Positions 16,135-24,428 of a stretch of DNA of 61,842 nt are shown piece by piece. Numbering within the stretch: position 1 is the stretch's first letter; the number at the start of each line of letters is the position of its first letter. Source of the stretch: Nocardia carnea (GTDB taxonomy: Bacteria; Actinomycetota; Actinomycetes; Mycobacteriales; Mycobacteriaceae); assembly GCF_029868325.1 (NCBI RefSeq), contig NZ_JARWNW010000308.1:1-61842 (forward strand). Direction: 5' to 3'. Below the pieces are notes generated by a model, which worked only from the letters and a program-made list of their open reading frames with translations, was not told the DNA's origin and made no database searches. The translations under genes were made by a program, and so were the position numbers.

Positions 16135-16671
16135 GTGGTGCGCGCATCGACCCGATACGCGGAGACGACGGCGGGTGTGGTCTACATCCACTCGTCGCCC
16201 ACCGCGCTGTGCCCACATATCGAATGGGCGCTCGCGGCCGCACTCGGTAGCCCCGCGGGCCTGCGCTGGACGGCGCAGCCGGCGGCCCCGGGGCAACTGC
16301 GCGCCACCTCCGAATGGATCGGACCGGCCGGTACCGCTGCCCGGATCGCGCAATCCCTGCGCTCATGGCCGGTGCTGCGATTCGAGGTCACCGAGGATCC
16401 CAGCGAGGGGGTCGACGGCGAACGCTACAGCTTCGTCCCGAACCTGGGCCTGTGGCATGGTGCGACCAGCGCCAACGGGGATGTGATGGTGAGCGAGATG
16501 CGGTTGCGGGTCATGCTGCAGGCCGCCCGCGAACTGGGCCGGCATTCGGCCTACGATCTCTCCGCCGAGATCGACCGCGCGCTCGGTACCGCCTGGGACG
16601 AGGACCTCGAGGTCTACCGCACGGGTAGTGAAGGCGCCGAGATCACGTGGTTGCGTCGCGACGTGGGCTGA
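16135..16671 (+). CDS. DUF3145 protein
   Basis: This 178-residue actinobacterial protein matches the DUF3145 pattern as I recall it: STRYAETTAGVVYIHSSPTALCPHIEWAL at the start, SFVPNLGLWHGATSANGDVMVSEMRLR in the middle and the C-terminal WDEDLEVYRTG. No function is established for the family. GTG 16135 has GGAGG five bases upstream; GTG 16138 is equally possible. It stands alone behind the serine hydrolase gene. Confidence 0.8.
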   Translation: MVRASTRYAETTAGVVYIHSSPTALCPHIEWALAAALGSPAGLRWTAQPAAPGQLRATSEWIGPAGTAARIAQSLRSWPVLRFEVTEDPSEGVDGERYSFVPNLGLWHGATSANGDVMVSEMRLRVMLQAARELGRHSAYDLSAEIDRALGTAWDEDLEVYRTGSEGAEITWLRRDVG

Positions 16672-16889
16672 TCGCCGCGCTCTGTTTCGCAGGCCCGCGC
16701 ATGAGGTGCTCGCGGCGAGTACCTCGCAAATCCGGCGGTGGTGCGGCCTCGGGCGATGTTCCTACCCGAGGCGATTCCGGCGCTGCTCCGGGGCAGCATG
16801 GCGTACTGGCTGATCACCGACACTCCCCGGCGGGCGACTTTCCAGGACCTTCCCATGTCGCTGGTACAAGGCCCGCCGGGGTGGTTGCG

Positions 16890-17357
16890 TCATAAGCGTT
16901 CGCCGCGCACCCAGCCGCCGGCCGCGAGCACGTGCGTCAGTTCGCGCCAGCGGCGCTGGCGGTGGCGGAACATCAGCTCGGCGAACAGCCGGACGCCGAG
17001 GCCGCGCCAGCCGTCCTCGACCTCGATTTCATCGGTGTAGCGGCAGCTGGTCGCATCGATCGGGGTGAAGGTGAGGCGATGATTCCAGACGCGGACCGGG
17101 CCACCGCTCTCGTTGGTGTAGATCTCGGTGGGGCCGAGATGTATCAGCGTCAGCCGATGGGTCCAGCTCGGTAGTACGCCGAACCACCACAGTCGCGCCG
17201 AACCCGAGACGCCCGGCGCGATCGGGTCCGGGAAATCGAGATCCGGGGTACGGAGCAGGGGTGCGACAACGTATTCGAACAGTTCCGGACGCTGCGCCAG
17301 CAGACAGGCGTCACGTGCGGGGATGGGCAGTTCGGTCGAGAGCCGGACCATGCTCAT
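16890..17357 (-). CDS. SRPBCC-fold (polyketide cyclase/START-like) protein
   Basis: This 155-residue protein has the alternating strand pattern of the SRPBCC ligand-binding fold: VRLSTELPIPARDACLLAQRPELFEYVVAP, then HRLTLIHLGPTEIYTNESGG, HRLTFTPIDATSCRYTDEIEVEDGW and a long C-terminal helix with FRHRQRRW. Members bind hydrophobic ligands; the ligand here is unknown. ATG 17357 is chosen; ATG 17351 is possible. It diverges from the TetR gene with 98 bases between them. The 218-base stretch before its 3' end (16672-16889) shows nothing. Confidence 0.7.
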   Translation of the reverse strand: MSMVRLSTELPIPARDACLLAQRPELFEYVVAPLLRTPDLDFPDPIAPGVSGSARLWWFGVLPSWTHRLTLIHLGPTEIYTNESGGPVRVWNHRLTFTPIDATSCRYTDEIEVEDGWRGLGVRLFAELMFRHRQRRWRELTHVLAAGGWVRGERL

Positions 17358-17419
17358 CTGCTCATCATCGCGAAAGCCGGCGGCCCGGGCAATGCCCGGC
17401 CGGATCCGGGCCATAGTTA

Positions 17420-17449
17420 TGGACAGTGCGTTACAAAATGGGTTAGGGT
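17420..17449 (+). promoter_or_regulatory. Promoter and operator-like repeat of the TetR gene (copy 1)
   Basis: TGGACA at 17420-17425 could be a -35 box and TAGGGT at 17444-17449 a -10 box. The ATG is six bases further on, so the mRNA may be leaderless. The 21-base segment 17420-17440 recurs at 18113-18133 with three mismatches. A repeat over the spacer of a regulator promoter is a good candidate for its own binding site. Confidence 0.5.
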
Positions 17450-17455
17450 GCCGGC

Positions 17456-18073
17456 ATGGCAAGACCACGGAGCTTCGACCGCGAACAGGTCATCGAGGCC
17501 GCTACGCGTCAGTTCCGGCAATCCGGGCTGCATGCCACCAGTGCGGAAGACCTCTGTCGCGCAACAGGTCTCGGGCGCAGCAGTCTCTACAACGCATTCG
17601 GCAGCAAAGACGAACTGTTCGTACAATGCCTCGACGCCTATCTGGACCGGACGCTGGCGCGCGCCGAGGACGTTATCGGTGATACCGCGCGGGGGACGGT
17701 CGACCGGATCGAGACGCTGCTCCGGCGGGTCGCGGACGAGGAATCCGAACGCGCCGGTTCGGGCGCGCCGCGGGGTTGTCTGGCGGTGAACACGGTGACC
17801 GAACTCGGCGGCGATCCCGCTTACGATGCCTGCGTCGAGCGCATCGGCCGGGACACCACGGCGCGTCTGGAGCTGCTCGCGGCCGTGCTACGGGCGGGCC
17901 AGGCGGCGGGGGAGGTGACGACGAGCATTTCCGCCGAGGGGCTCGCGGCCTTCGTGAACTCGGCGGTCGCCGGGTTGCGGGTGGCTTCGCAGGGGCGGGT
18001 CGCGGCGCCGTGGTCGGACGAGATCATTGCGGCGACGCTGCGGAGTCTGCGGCCTCAGCAGCTGGACGGCTGA
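17456..18073 (+). CDS. TetR/AcrR-family repressor
   Basis: This 205-residue dimeric repressor has the N-terminal helix-turn-helix ATRQFRQSGLHATSAEDLCRATGLGRSSLYNAFGSKDELF and a C-terminal ligand domain (PRGCLAVNTVTELGGD, resembling the TetR_C group of oxidant/aldehyde-responsive regulators such as YcdC or NemR). The Cys in RGCLAVN and another in YDACVER are possible reactive sites. The nearby repeats and the following MFS gene suggest that it controls efflux and its own synthesis. Confidence 0.9.
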   Translation: MARPRSFDREQVIEAATRQFRQSGLHATSAEDLCRATGLGRSSLYNAFGSKDELFVQCLDAYLDRTLARAEDVIGDTARGTVDRIETLLRRVADEESERAGSGAPRGCLAVNTVTELGGDPAYDACVERIGRDTTARLELLAAVLRAGQAAGEVTTSISAEGLAAFVNSAVAGLRVASQGRVAAPWSDEIIAATLRSLRPQQLDG

Positions 18074-18112
18074 GCGATATGGGTGGACAGGTCCGGCTGT
18101 GTCTGCAAGTTT

Positions 18113-18133
18113 TGGACAATCCGTTACAGAATG
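18113..18133 (+). promoter_or_regulatory. Operator-like repeat upstream of the MFS gene (copy 2)
   Basis: This segment matches 18 of 21 positions with 17420-17440, sharing TGGACA, CGTTACA and AATG. It lies 40 bases after the TetR stop and about 300 bases before the MFS start. It could let the TetR protein control the transporter. Confidence 0.5.
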
Positions 18134-18391
18134 CTTCTTCGCGACCACGCCGCTGTGGTGGTGATCTACCGGCCGCAGGGATGATGGTCCTGGCGCGGGC
18201 TCCGCCTGGTGTTATCCGAGTGGGTCCGCGCCCATCGTGCCCCGGCCTCTCCGCGGCCCATACGGCCGATTCGACCGGACGCTGCGAGCGCCCGATTTCC
18301 TGCCCTTGCCTGCTCTGCGAGCGGCGATGCCGGACGGCGGCGCCGGGATCGACGGAGGGCCTCGCTCCGGCGAGGTTTTCATACCTCTAAC

Positions 18392-18409
18392 TGTTCCAGT
18401 TTTAGAACA
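18392..18409 (+). promoter_or_regulatory. Inverted repeat just upstream of the MFS gene
   Basis: TGTTCCA (18392-18398) and TAGAACA (18403-18409) are inverted with one mismatch around a 4-base spacer, 30 bases before the TTG start. The segment is AT-rich compared with its surroundings. It differs from the 18113 repeat, so a second regulator may act here. The stretch 18134-18391 shows nothing else. Confidence 0.5.
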
Positions 18410-18439
18410 TTCATTTCAAAACTAGCCAGGAGACTTCTG

Positions 18440-19690
18440 TTGACACCCACCCCGTCCAGCAGCCGCGCACCTGCGATACCCGCCGCTGTATACGTCCTCG
18501 CCGCAGGCGTATTCGCCATGGTCACCAGCGAATTCGCCGTCGCCGGCCTCATGCCGCAGCTGGCCGAGAGCCTGGACACCGATATCGCACAGATCGGCTA
18601 TCTGGTCACGATTTTCGCCCTCGCCATGGCCTTCGGCGGACCACTGCTCATCCTGGCTCTCCTGCGGATCCCCCCGAAAACCGCGATCATGGTGGTCTTC
18701 GCGATCTTCTTCGCCGGTAACCTGCTCGCGGCGCTGGCTTCCTCGTACTCCGTGATGGTGATCGCCCGGATCGTCACCGGTATTGCCGCGCAAGCGTTCT
18801 TCGGCCTGGCGGTCTCGATGTGCATGCGCATCGTCGATGCGAGCGTCCGCGGCCGCGCGGTGAGTGTCGCCATGAGCGGCCTGATGCTGGGTACGCTCCT
18901 GGGCCTACCGCTGGCCACCTTCATCGGCGGCCGGTTCGGCTGGCAGTCCGCCTTCTGGGCAGTCGCCGTCCTCACCGCGGTAGGGGCCGCACTCACCCTG
19001 GCCCTGGTCCGCAACCCCCGCGACCCGGACGAAGCCGGCGCCGAAACCGCAACGTTCACCCAGCAACTACGGGCCTTCCGCAGCCCCCGGCTCCTCCTGG
19101 CACTGGTCTCCAGCACCCTGATCATCGGCGCAACCTTCTCCGTCTTCAGTTTCCTCGCCCCCATCCTCACCCAGGTCAGTGGCTTCGCCGAAGGCTCGGT
19201 TCCGCTGCTCCTGCTCGCCTACGGCGCAGCGACCCTGGTGGGCAATTTCGTCGTAGGCCGCCTCGCCGATCGCCACACCGTGCCCACGCTTCTGGCAGGC
19301 ACACTCCTGAACATCGTCTTCCTCCTAGGTTTCGCACTTGCCACCGGCTCGCAGCCGCTCGCCGTCCTGTTCATGCTCGGTATCGGCCTCGTCGGCGTGA
19401 CAATGAACCCCGCAATGGCCGTCCGTGTCCAACGCGCCGGCGGCACCGGCGTCCTCGTGAACACCGTCCACACCTCGTTCATCACCTTCGGTGTGGTCCT
19501 CGGTTCCGCACTAGGCTCCCGCCTCCTCGCCGAATACGGACTCCGCGCCCCGGTCATCCTCGGTGTCGTCCTCGCGGTCCTCGCGGTTGCCGCGATCCTC
19601 CCGGCCCTACGCGATCCGCGACCGCGCCCCGCAACCGCGGCCGAGCCGAAGGGGGCCACGCGAGAGGAACAGCCCATGTATGCCGGCTGA
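18440..19690 (+). CDS. DHA1-type MFS efflux transporter
   Basis: This 416-residue membrane protein has 12 predicted helices and resembles the drug:H+ antiporter-1 group, including Cmx/AraJ-like exporters. Helix 1 carries GVFAMVTSEFAVAGLMPQLAESL; the loop after helix 4 carries the VDASVRGRAVSVAMSGLMLGTLLGLPL exporter motif. The start is TTG 18440, seven bases after AGGAG; upstream in-frame ATGs give a basic, non-membrane extension and are rejected. The C-terminal third uses more CTC/CTA and fewer GTG codons than neighbouring genes, a mild difference. The substrate is unknown. Confidence 0.9.
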   Translation: MTPTPSSSRAPAIPAAVYVLAAGVFAMVTSEFAVAGLMPQLAESLDTDIAQIGYLVTIFALAMAFGGPLLILALLRIPPKTAIMVVFAIFFAGNLLAALASSYSVMVIARIVTGIAAQAFFGLAVSMCMRIVDASVRGRAVSVAMSGLMLGTLLGLPLATFIGGRFGWQSAFWAVAVLTAVGAALTLALVRNPRDPDEAGAETATFTQQLRAFRSPRLLLALVSSTLIIGATFSVFSFLAPILTQVSGFAEGSVPLLLLAYGAATLVGNFVVGRLADRHTVPTLLAGTLLNIVFLLGFALATGSQPLAVLFMLGIGLVGVTMNPAMAVRVQRAGGTGVLVNTVHTSFITFGVVLGSALGSRLLAEYGLRAPVILGVVLAVLAVAAILPALRDPRPRPATAAEPKGATREEQPMYAG

Positions 19691-19979
19691 GTTCCGGCTG
19701 CCGTATCACCGACCTGGTGCCCGGGCCGTTTTTCAGCGGAGGGCACCAAGTCGCTGGTGGATGATCTCGAAAGTCGGTCGGTGGCCCGTCGATATACTGC
19801 TCCGCTCAGTCGAGAAATACTGTGCTGGACGGCCTCTCATGCATGAACTGCGTAGCGGTGGGATACTTGGCCTCCTCGGCGCGCAGCGGACCTACCTGGC
19901 ATCGCCGATGCTCTGGATCCGATGAGTGAAGTACCGCAGAACGGGCGTACGGGCAGTAAACGAATGGGGGAAGGTCGGC

Positions 19980-22754
19980 ATGACCACATCCGAGGCGGCG
20001 ACGATCACCGAACTCGGCACCGTCGGCACAACCCGGTTCGTGGTGGCAGAGACCAGCACCCCCTGGGAGCTGGATATCGACACCATTGCGGTGTCGGTGG
20101 GCGCCGGAGTCGGAATCCTGGGAAACACCCTGCGTGAGGCTTTCCCGGATGCGGCATGGAATCTGATCGAGTTCGAACTGGTCGATGCCCGCCACCCCCG
20201 GTTCTTCGAACTGGCCCCCGACCGGCGTGCCCTGCTGGTGAATCCCCGGGAATACGGCGGCGACGGCTCCGGCCCCTCCGGCAATGTCCTGCGGCTCGCC
20301 ACCCGGGAAGCGATTCGGGTCGCGGCCGAAGGCGGTTCACGAGCATTGGGGTTACCGCTCCTCACGGCGGGTATGCTCAACAACCCGGTCGTCGAGGCAG
20401 CCGAGGATCTCGTCTCCGCTGCGATCGAATATGCGGCGGGAACAACAGAGCCCCAAGTGGACCGGCTTGTTTTCTTCTGCATGGACCCGCAGGAGGCGCA
20501 GCTCATCACTGCGGAGTTCGCGCGGTCCCTGCCTCATATGCCCGCACGACCGGTCGGTGGACTGACCAGCGACCTGGTCGACCCGAACGCCGGCATCCCC
20601 CTGAGCCGGGACCAACTCGGTGTCGCCCCGTACGTCTCCATGCTGGCCACCGTCATCGCGGACCGCGAGACACCATTGCCGCTCTCGGTGGGAATCTTCG
20701 GCGCATGGGGTTCGGGTAAGAGCTACTTCATGGCCATGCTGCGCGAGCGGATCGATCGCCTGGCCGGCACGGGCGAGCGGTATTGCACCGAAATCGTGCA
20801 GATCGGTTTCAATGCATGGCATTACACCGACAGCAGTCTATGGGCCAGCCTGGGGGACGAGATCTTCCGCCAGCTCGCCGGCTCCGAACCGGGCTCGCGC
20901 GAGCGCGCCGAACATATCCGCCGGGAGTTGGCCCAGCGCGTGGAACAGCGCAGACAACTCGAATTCGCCACCCGGGAAGCTGGGGAAACCGCGGCAGCGC
21001 TCCGAGCCGAAATCGAGCGCGCGACCGCTGCGCGCGAAACGACGGCGGGCGATCTCCTCTCCGCGCTCCGGAATTCCGGCGAGTTCCGGGGGCGGATCGA
21101 CAACCTGTGGCGGCACCTGGGTATCGCGGACCAGGCGGCGCAGGCGAGATTGCTGGCCGAGGAAATGCACGGCACCCTGACCGAAGCCGAAGCACTGCGG
21201 CGGGTCCCGTCCGACCGCCGCGGCCGGATCGCGCTGGCGGCGGCGGTGGTGGTGTTGCTGACCGGCGTACTCGGTGCACTACTGGCTCCGGCGCTGCGCG
21301 AATGGCTGATCGGTCTGGCCGGTCTGTTCGGCCTGTTCGCCGGGACCGGGGTCACCTGGCTCGCCCGGGCGCGCAGCGGCGTGCAGAGACTTCGCGAGGT
21401 CGCTGAGGATCTACACGCCGGGATGCGCGATGCGGCGGACGCGGCGGTGACCGAACAGATGTCGGATTCATTGGACCGGTTGCGGGCGGCCGAGGCCGAA
21501 CAGAACATCGCACAAGCCCAGTTGGACGAGGTCGTCACCCAGGTAGGCGAGCTCGGCCGGCAACTCGCGGCGCTCGCGCCGGGCCGCCGACTGCACAATT
21601 TCATTGCCGAACGCGCGCGCAGCGACGCCTACTCGGGGAACTTGGGGCTCATCTCCACGGTGCGTAAGGATTTCGAGCAACTCGCGGAACTGATGGTGGA
21701 ATGGCAGAGCGGCGGCCAGGACTGGGACCACTCCCGTCGGCCCGTGGACCGTATCGTCCTGTACATCGACGACCTGGACCGATGCCAACCCGACCAGGTG
21801 GTCGAGGTGCTGCAGGCGGTGCATCTGCTGCTGGCCTTCGAACTGTTCGTGGTCGTTGTCGGCGTGGATCCGCGGTGGCTGTTGCATTCGCTGCGCAGCA
21901 GTTACGCCGACCTGCTTATCGCCGGCGGCGACGATGATCCGCAGGAACTGCACCGTACGCCGGAGGACTATCTGGAGAAGATCCTGAACATTCCGCTCGT
22001 CTTGCCGGGTATGACGTCGGACAGTCTGGAACGTCTGCTTCGCTCGCTTGCCGGAACCGACGCGTCCCGGGACGCGATCGCCGATCCGTCGCCGGAGATT
22101 TCTAGCGCGTCGGCCGGTCCCGCAGTCGATGCGGCGGATACTGCAGTTATCGGGGTGGAACGCGGGTCCGAGGTCGACCGGCAACAACGGGCGGGGGTGG
22201 CGCTTGCTCCACCTCATCCCCTGACCGAGCCGGAGTTGACTCTGCTCGGGGCGCTGGACGTGCTGATCGACACCCCACGGGAAGCCAAACGCCTGGTCAA
22301 CCTGTATCGGATGATTCGGGCCATCAGAGACGCGTCCGAGGGGTCGCCATTTCTCGGCCGATCCGGCCGGCCCGGTGATTACCAGGCGATCATCGTGCTG
22401 CTGGGATTGCTCACCGCCGGTACTCGATTGCTCGGTGTGGTTCTGGACGGTCCGCCCGACACGGGCCGGGAAGTCGCCGGTGGGCTCACCCGGCGCCCGT
22501 CCGATACGCCGCTGTACCGCTTCGTCATGGACCTCGAGCCCCGGCCCGCGGCCGACGGCTGGGCCACCCCGATCGCCGGTGCGATCCCGCAGGCCCAAAC
22601 GGGTGAGTGGCGCCGGCTGCACGTCGGTCTCGCCCGGGTCACCCGGATGACCGCGCTGACCGATCTCACCGAACTACAGCGCTGGCTTCCGCTGGTACGG
22701 CGGTTCTCCTATGTGCTGCCACCGCCCGGTGGGTGGTCCGGGGAGACACCGTAG
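19980..22754 (+). CDS. Membrane KAP-family P-loop NTPase with an N-terminal macro-like domain
   Basis: This 924-residue protein has residues 18-180 with a macro-domain-like pattern: TPWELDIDTIAVSVGAG, RALGLPLLTAGMLNNPVVEAA and DRLVFFCMDPQEAQLI. The KAP NTPase follows: Walker A GAWGSGKS (241-248), the hallmark FNAWHY (277-282) with LWASLGDEIF, and Walker B IVLYIDDLDR (592-601). The YLEKILNIPLVLP helix (664-676) completes the core. Two membrane helices (about 417-439 and 441-463), flanked by coiled coils, interrupt the NTPase, as is typical of KAP proteins. ATG 19980 follows GGGGGAAGG. A defence or ADP-ribose-sensing role is inference. Confidence 0.87.
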   Translation: MTTSEAATITELGTVGTTRFVVAETSTPWELDIDTIAVSVGAGVGILGNTLREAFPDAAWNLIEFELVDARHPRFFELAPDRRALLVNPREYGGDGSGPSGNVLRLATREAIRVAAEGGSRALGLPLLTAGMLNNPVVEAAEDLVSAAIEYAAGTTEPQVDRLVFFCMDPQEAQLITAEFARSLPHMPARPVGGLTSDLVDPNAGIPLSRDQLGVAPYVSMLATVIADRETPLPLSVGIFGAWGSGKSYFMAMLRERIDRLAGTGERYCTEIVQIGFNAWHYTDSSLWASLGDEIFRQLAGSEPGSRERAEHIRRELAQRVEQRRQLEFATREAGETAAALRAEIERATAARETTAGDLLSALRNSGEFRGRIDNLWRHLGIADQAAQARLLAEEMHGTLTEAEALRRVPSDRRGRIALAAAVVVLLTGVLGALLAPALREWLIGLAGLFGLFAGTGVTWLARARSGVQRLREVAEDLHAGMRDAADAAVTEQMSDSLDRLRAAEAEQNIAQAQLDEVVTQVGELGRQLAALAPGRRLHNFIAERARSDAYSGNLGLISTVRKDFEQLAELMVEWQSGGQDWDHSRRPVDRIVLYIDDLDRCQPDQVVEVLQAVHLLLAFELFVVVVGVDPRWLLHSLRSSYADLLIAGGDDDPQELHRTPEDYLEKILNIPLVLPGMTSDSLERLLRSLAGTDASRDAIADPSPEISSASAGPAVDAADTAVIGVERGSEVDRQQRAGVALAPPHPLTEPELTLLGALDVLIDTPREAKRLVNLYRMIRAIRDASEGSPFLGRSGRPGDYQAIIVLLGLLTAGTRLLGVVLDGPPDTGREVAGGLTRRPSDTPLYRFVMDLEPRPAADGWATPIAGAIPQAQTGEWRRLHVGLARVTRMTALTDLTELQRWLPLVRRFSYVLPPPGGWSGETP

Positions 22755-22976
22755 CCTTCGGACACCGTCGTTGCGGCACGCCGATCGCGCGCTTACCGCT
22801 GGTCGTGGGCTCGGGTTATCAACCCAGCGGTCTGGTCGTGGGGTACAACACATACTCGCCCGTCGGTTATGAATGCGTTCGGTCTAGACTGCTCCGCACG
22901 AGCCGGTGAGATTTCCCGGAACTCGCATTCGGTACGAGCGGTGGTGGGCAACGCGGCCGGGACCAAAGGTGAGTCG

Positions 22977-24080
22977 ATGAACAACGTCAAGACGTTGCGG
23001 GCCTGGTGGAACGACCCGGTCGACTACCGCTGGCTGGTGGCCACCCTGAAGGCCCGGTCGGCGCTGCTGCCACTGAAGATCCTGATCGGTGTCGCGGGTG
23101 CGCTGATAGCCATGATGGGTGCCGTGATCACCGGGACGCCGGTGGGGCCACCCGGCAGTCCGGGGATTTTTTCGACGTTCGGGGTGCTGTCCGGGATCTT
23201 GTGGGCGCTGCGCTGGTGGCTGCTGCCCTGGCCGAGTAAGAACGAGTCCCTGGCGCTGATGGCCTTCGCCGACGTGTTGTTCATCGTGGAGTTCCTCCAG
23301 GTACCGGACCGGCTGTTCGGGGCGATGGGCACGGCGCTGCTCGTGGTCAGCGGCAGCTATCTGGGTGGTTTCCACAGTGCGCGCGTCCTCGCCGTCCATT
23401 CGGTGTGGGCATTCCTTGCGGTGATCGTGTTCTCGGTACGCATAGTCACTGGTGGCGGGGATATTCGCCTGGCCATCGCGGTCGCGCTGGTGCTGTTCGT
23501 CTCGGTGGTCAGCGCGGTACCCGCCCTGCAGATCCTCTACTGGCTGCTGCGCACCGAATCGCTGTCGGACCCGCTCACCGAACTCCTCAACCGGCGCGGC
23601 CTGGAAATCCGGCTACCGCGGCTCGTGGAGCGGTATCCCGCGATCTGCGTGATGACCTTCGATCTCGACCGGTTCAAGAACATCAACGACACCTGGGGTC
23701 ACCGCGTCGGCGATACCGTCCTCGTGCGAACCGCCGGGCGGCTGCGCGACGCCGCGGGGGAACAGGCGGTGGTGGCGCGCACGGGCGGGGAGGAGTTCGT
23801 GGTCGCCGCACCGGTCCTCGCCGCCGATGCATACGCCGAAGCCGAACGCCTGCGCCTCGCGGTCGCCGAACCACCGGCGACCGCGGTGGAAGTCACCGCG
23901 AGCGTGGGGGTCGCGGTCTTCGATGCGACCGTATGCCCGCAATGCCCGCGGCCCACCCCGGACCGTCTGTTGCACTCCGCCGACGCCGCCATGTATCAGG
24001 CCAAACAGTCCGGCGGAAACTTGGTAGTCGTAGACGAACTCACCCCACCACAGGATCACCGCCATCCGGTGCCCGGGTAA
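22977..24080 (+). CDS. Membrane-bound diguanylate cyclase
   Basis: This 367-residue protein has about six membrane helices (30-190), then a GGDEF domain that makes cyclic di-GMP from two GTP. Motifs seen are DPLTELLNRRGLE, FDLDRFKNINDTWGH and the active-site GGEEF (270-274), followed by VTASVGVAVFD. The allosteric RxxD inhibitory site, expected five residues before GGEEF, is absent (GEQA occupies the place), so product inhibition may be weak. A CPQC pair sits in an unusual loop near the end. ATG 22977 is behind AAAGGTGAG. It is 222 bases after the KAP gene on the same strand. Confidence 0.92.
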   Translation: MNNVKTLRAWWNDPVDYRWLVATLKARSALLPLKILIGVAGALIAMMGAVITGTPVGPPGSPGIFSTFGVLSGILWALRWWLLPWPSKNESLALMAFADVLFIVEFLQVPDRLFGAMGTALLVVSGSYLGGFHSARVLAVHSVWAFLAVIVFSVRIVTGGGDIRLAIAVALVLFVSVVSAVPALQILYWLLRTESLSDPLTELLNRRGLEIRLPRLVERYPAICVMTFDLDRFKNINDTWGHRVGDTVLVRTAGRLRDAAGEQAVVARTGGEEFVVAAPVLAADAYAEAERLRLAVAEPPATAVEVTASVGVAVFDATVCPQCPRPTPDRLLHSADAAMYQAKQSGGNLVVVDELTPPQDHRHPVPG

Positions 24081-24322
24081 CGCGCACCTCGAGAAGGCGC
24101 TGACACCTGTTGTGTTCACAGTTGACGACTACTACGAATTCCGCGTCGGTGGAACGGTTGCGATCACCCGATCGCTCCACATGGGCGGCGGACCCGATCA
24201 GATCGGGTGTACGACCGTGGGGCCGGTGTCTCCGGCCGGGATACCGCTTGCCCCACATTGCCCCAAGAATCCGACGTGGGCCGATTTCCTGGCAGGAATG
24301 CAGGCCTTGTCCTGTGCCTACC

Positions 24323-24397
24323 TGGTGGGCGCAGACGGGTTCGAACCGCCGACCGCTGGTGTGTAAAACCAGAGCTCTACCGCTGAGCTATACGCCC
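24323..24397 (-). tRNA. tRNA-Val (anticodon UAC)
   Basis: The minus strand folds as a complete cloverleaf. The acceptor GGGCGTA pairs with TGCGCCC through one G-T pair. The D-arm contains GCTCAGCGGTAGAGC. The anticodon stem CTGGT/ACCAG encloses the loop TTTACAC, with anticodon TAC. The T-arm contains GGTTCGAACC, and the 3' ACCA is encoded. UAC reads GUA and related valine codons. The 242 bases between the diguanylate cyclase gene and this tRNA show nothing else. Confidence 0.95.
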
Positions 24398-24401
24398 GGA
24401 T

Positions 24402-24422
24402 CCCCCGGAACATTTCCGGGGG
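24402..24422 (-). terminator. Hairpin terminator of ahpE
   Basis: CCCCCGGAA (24402-24410) and TTCCGGGGG (24414-24422) are perfectly complementary with a 3-base loop, directly after the ahpE stop on the minus strand and just before the tRNA gene. There is no T-tract. Confidence 0.7.
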
Positions 24423-24428
24423 AACGGT

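Noticed and set aside
18209..18439. 77-codon N-terminal extension of the MFS transporter from ATG 18209
   Set aside because: The extension is Arg/Pro-rich, covers the palindrome at 18392-18409 and lacks a ribosome site; TTG 18440 has AGGAG seven bases upstream.
24112..24366. Plus-strand frame ending DGFEPPTAGV
   Set aside because: Its end lies within the tRNA-Val gene; this peptide string is a well-known false product of translating a tRNA T-arm.
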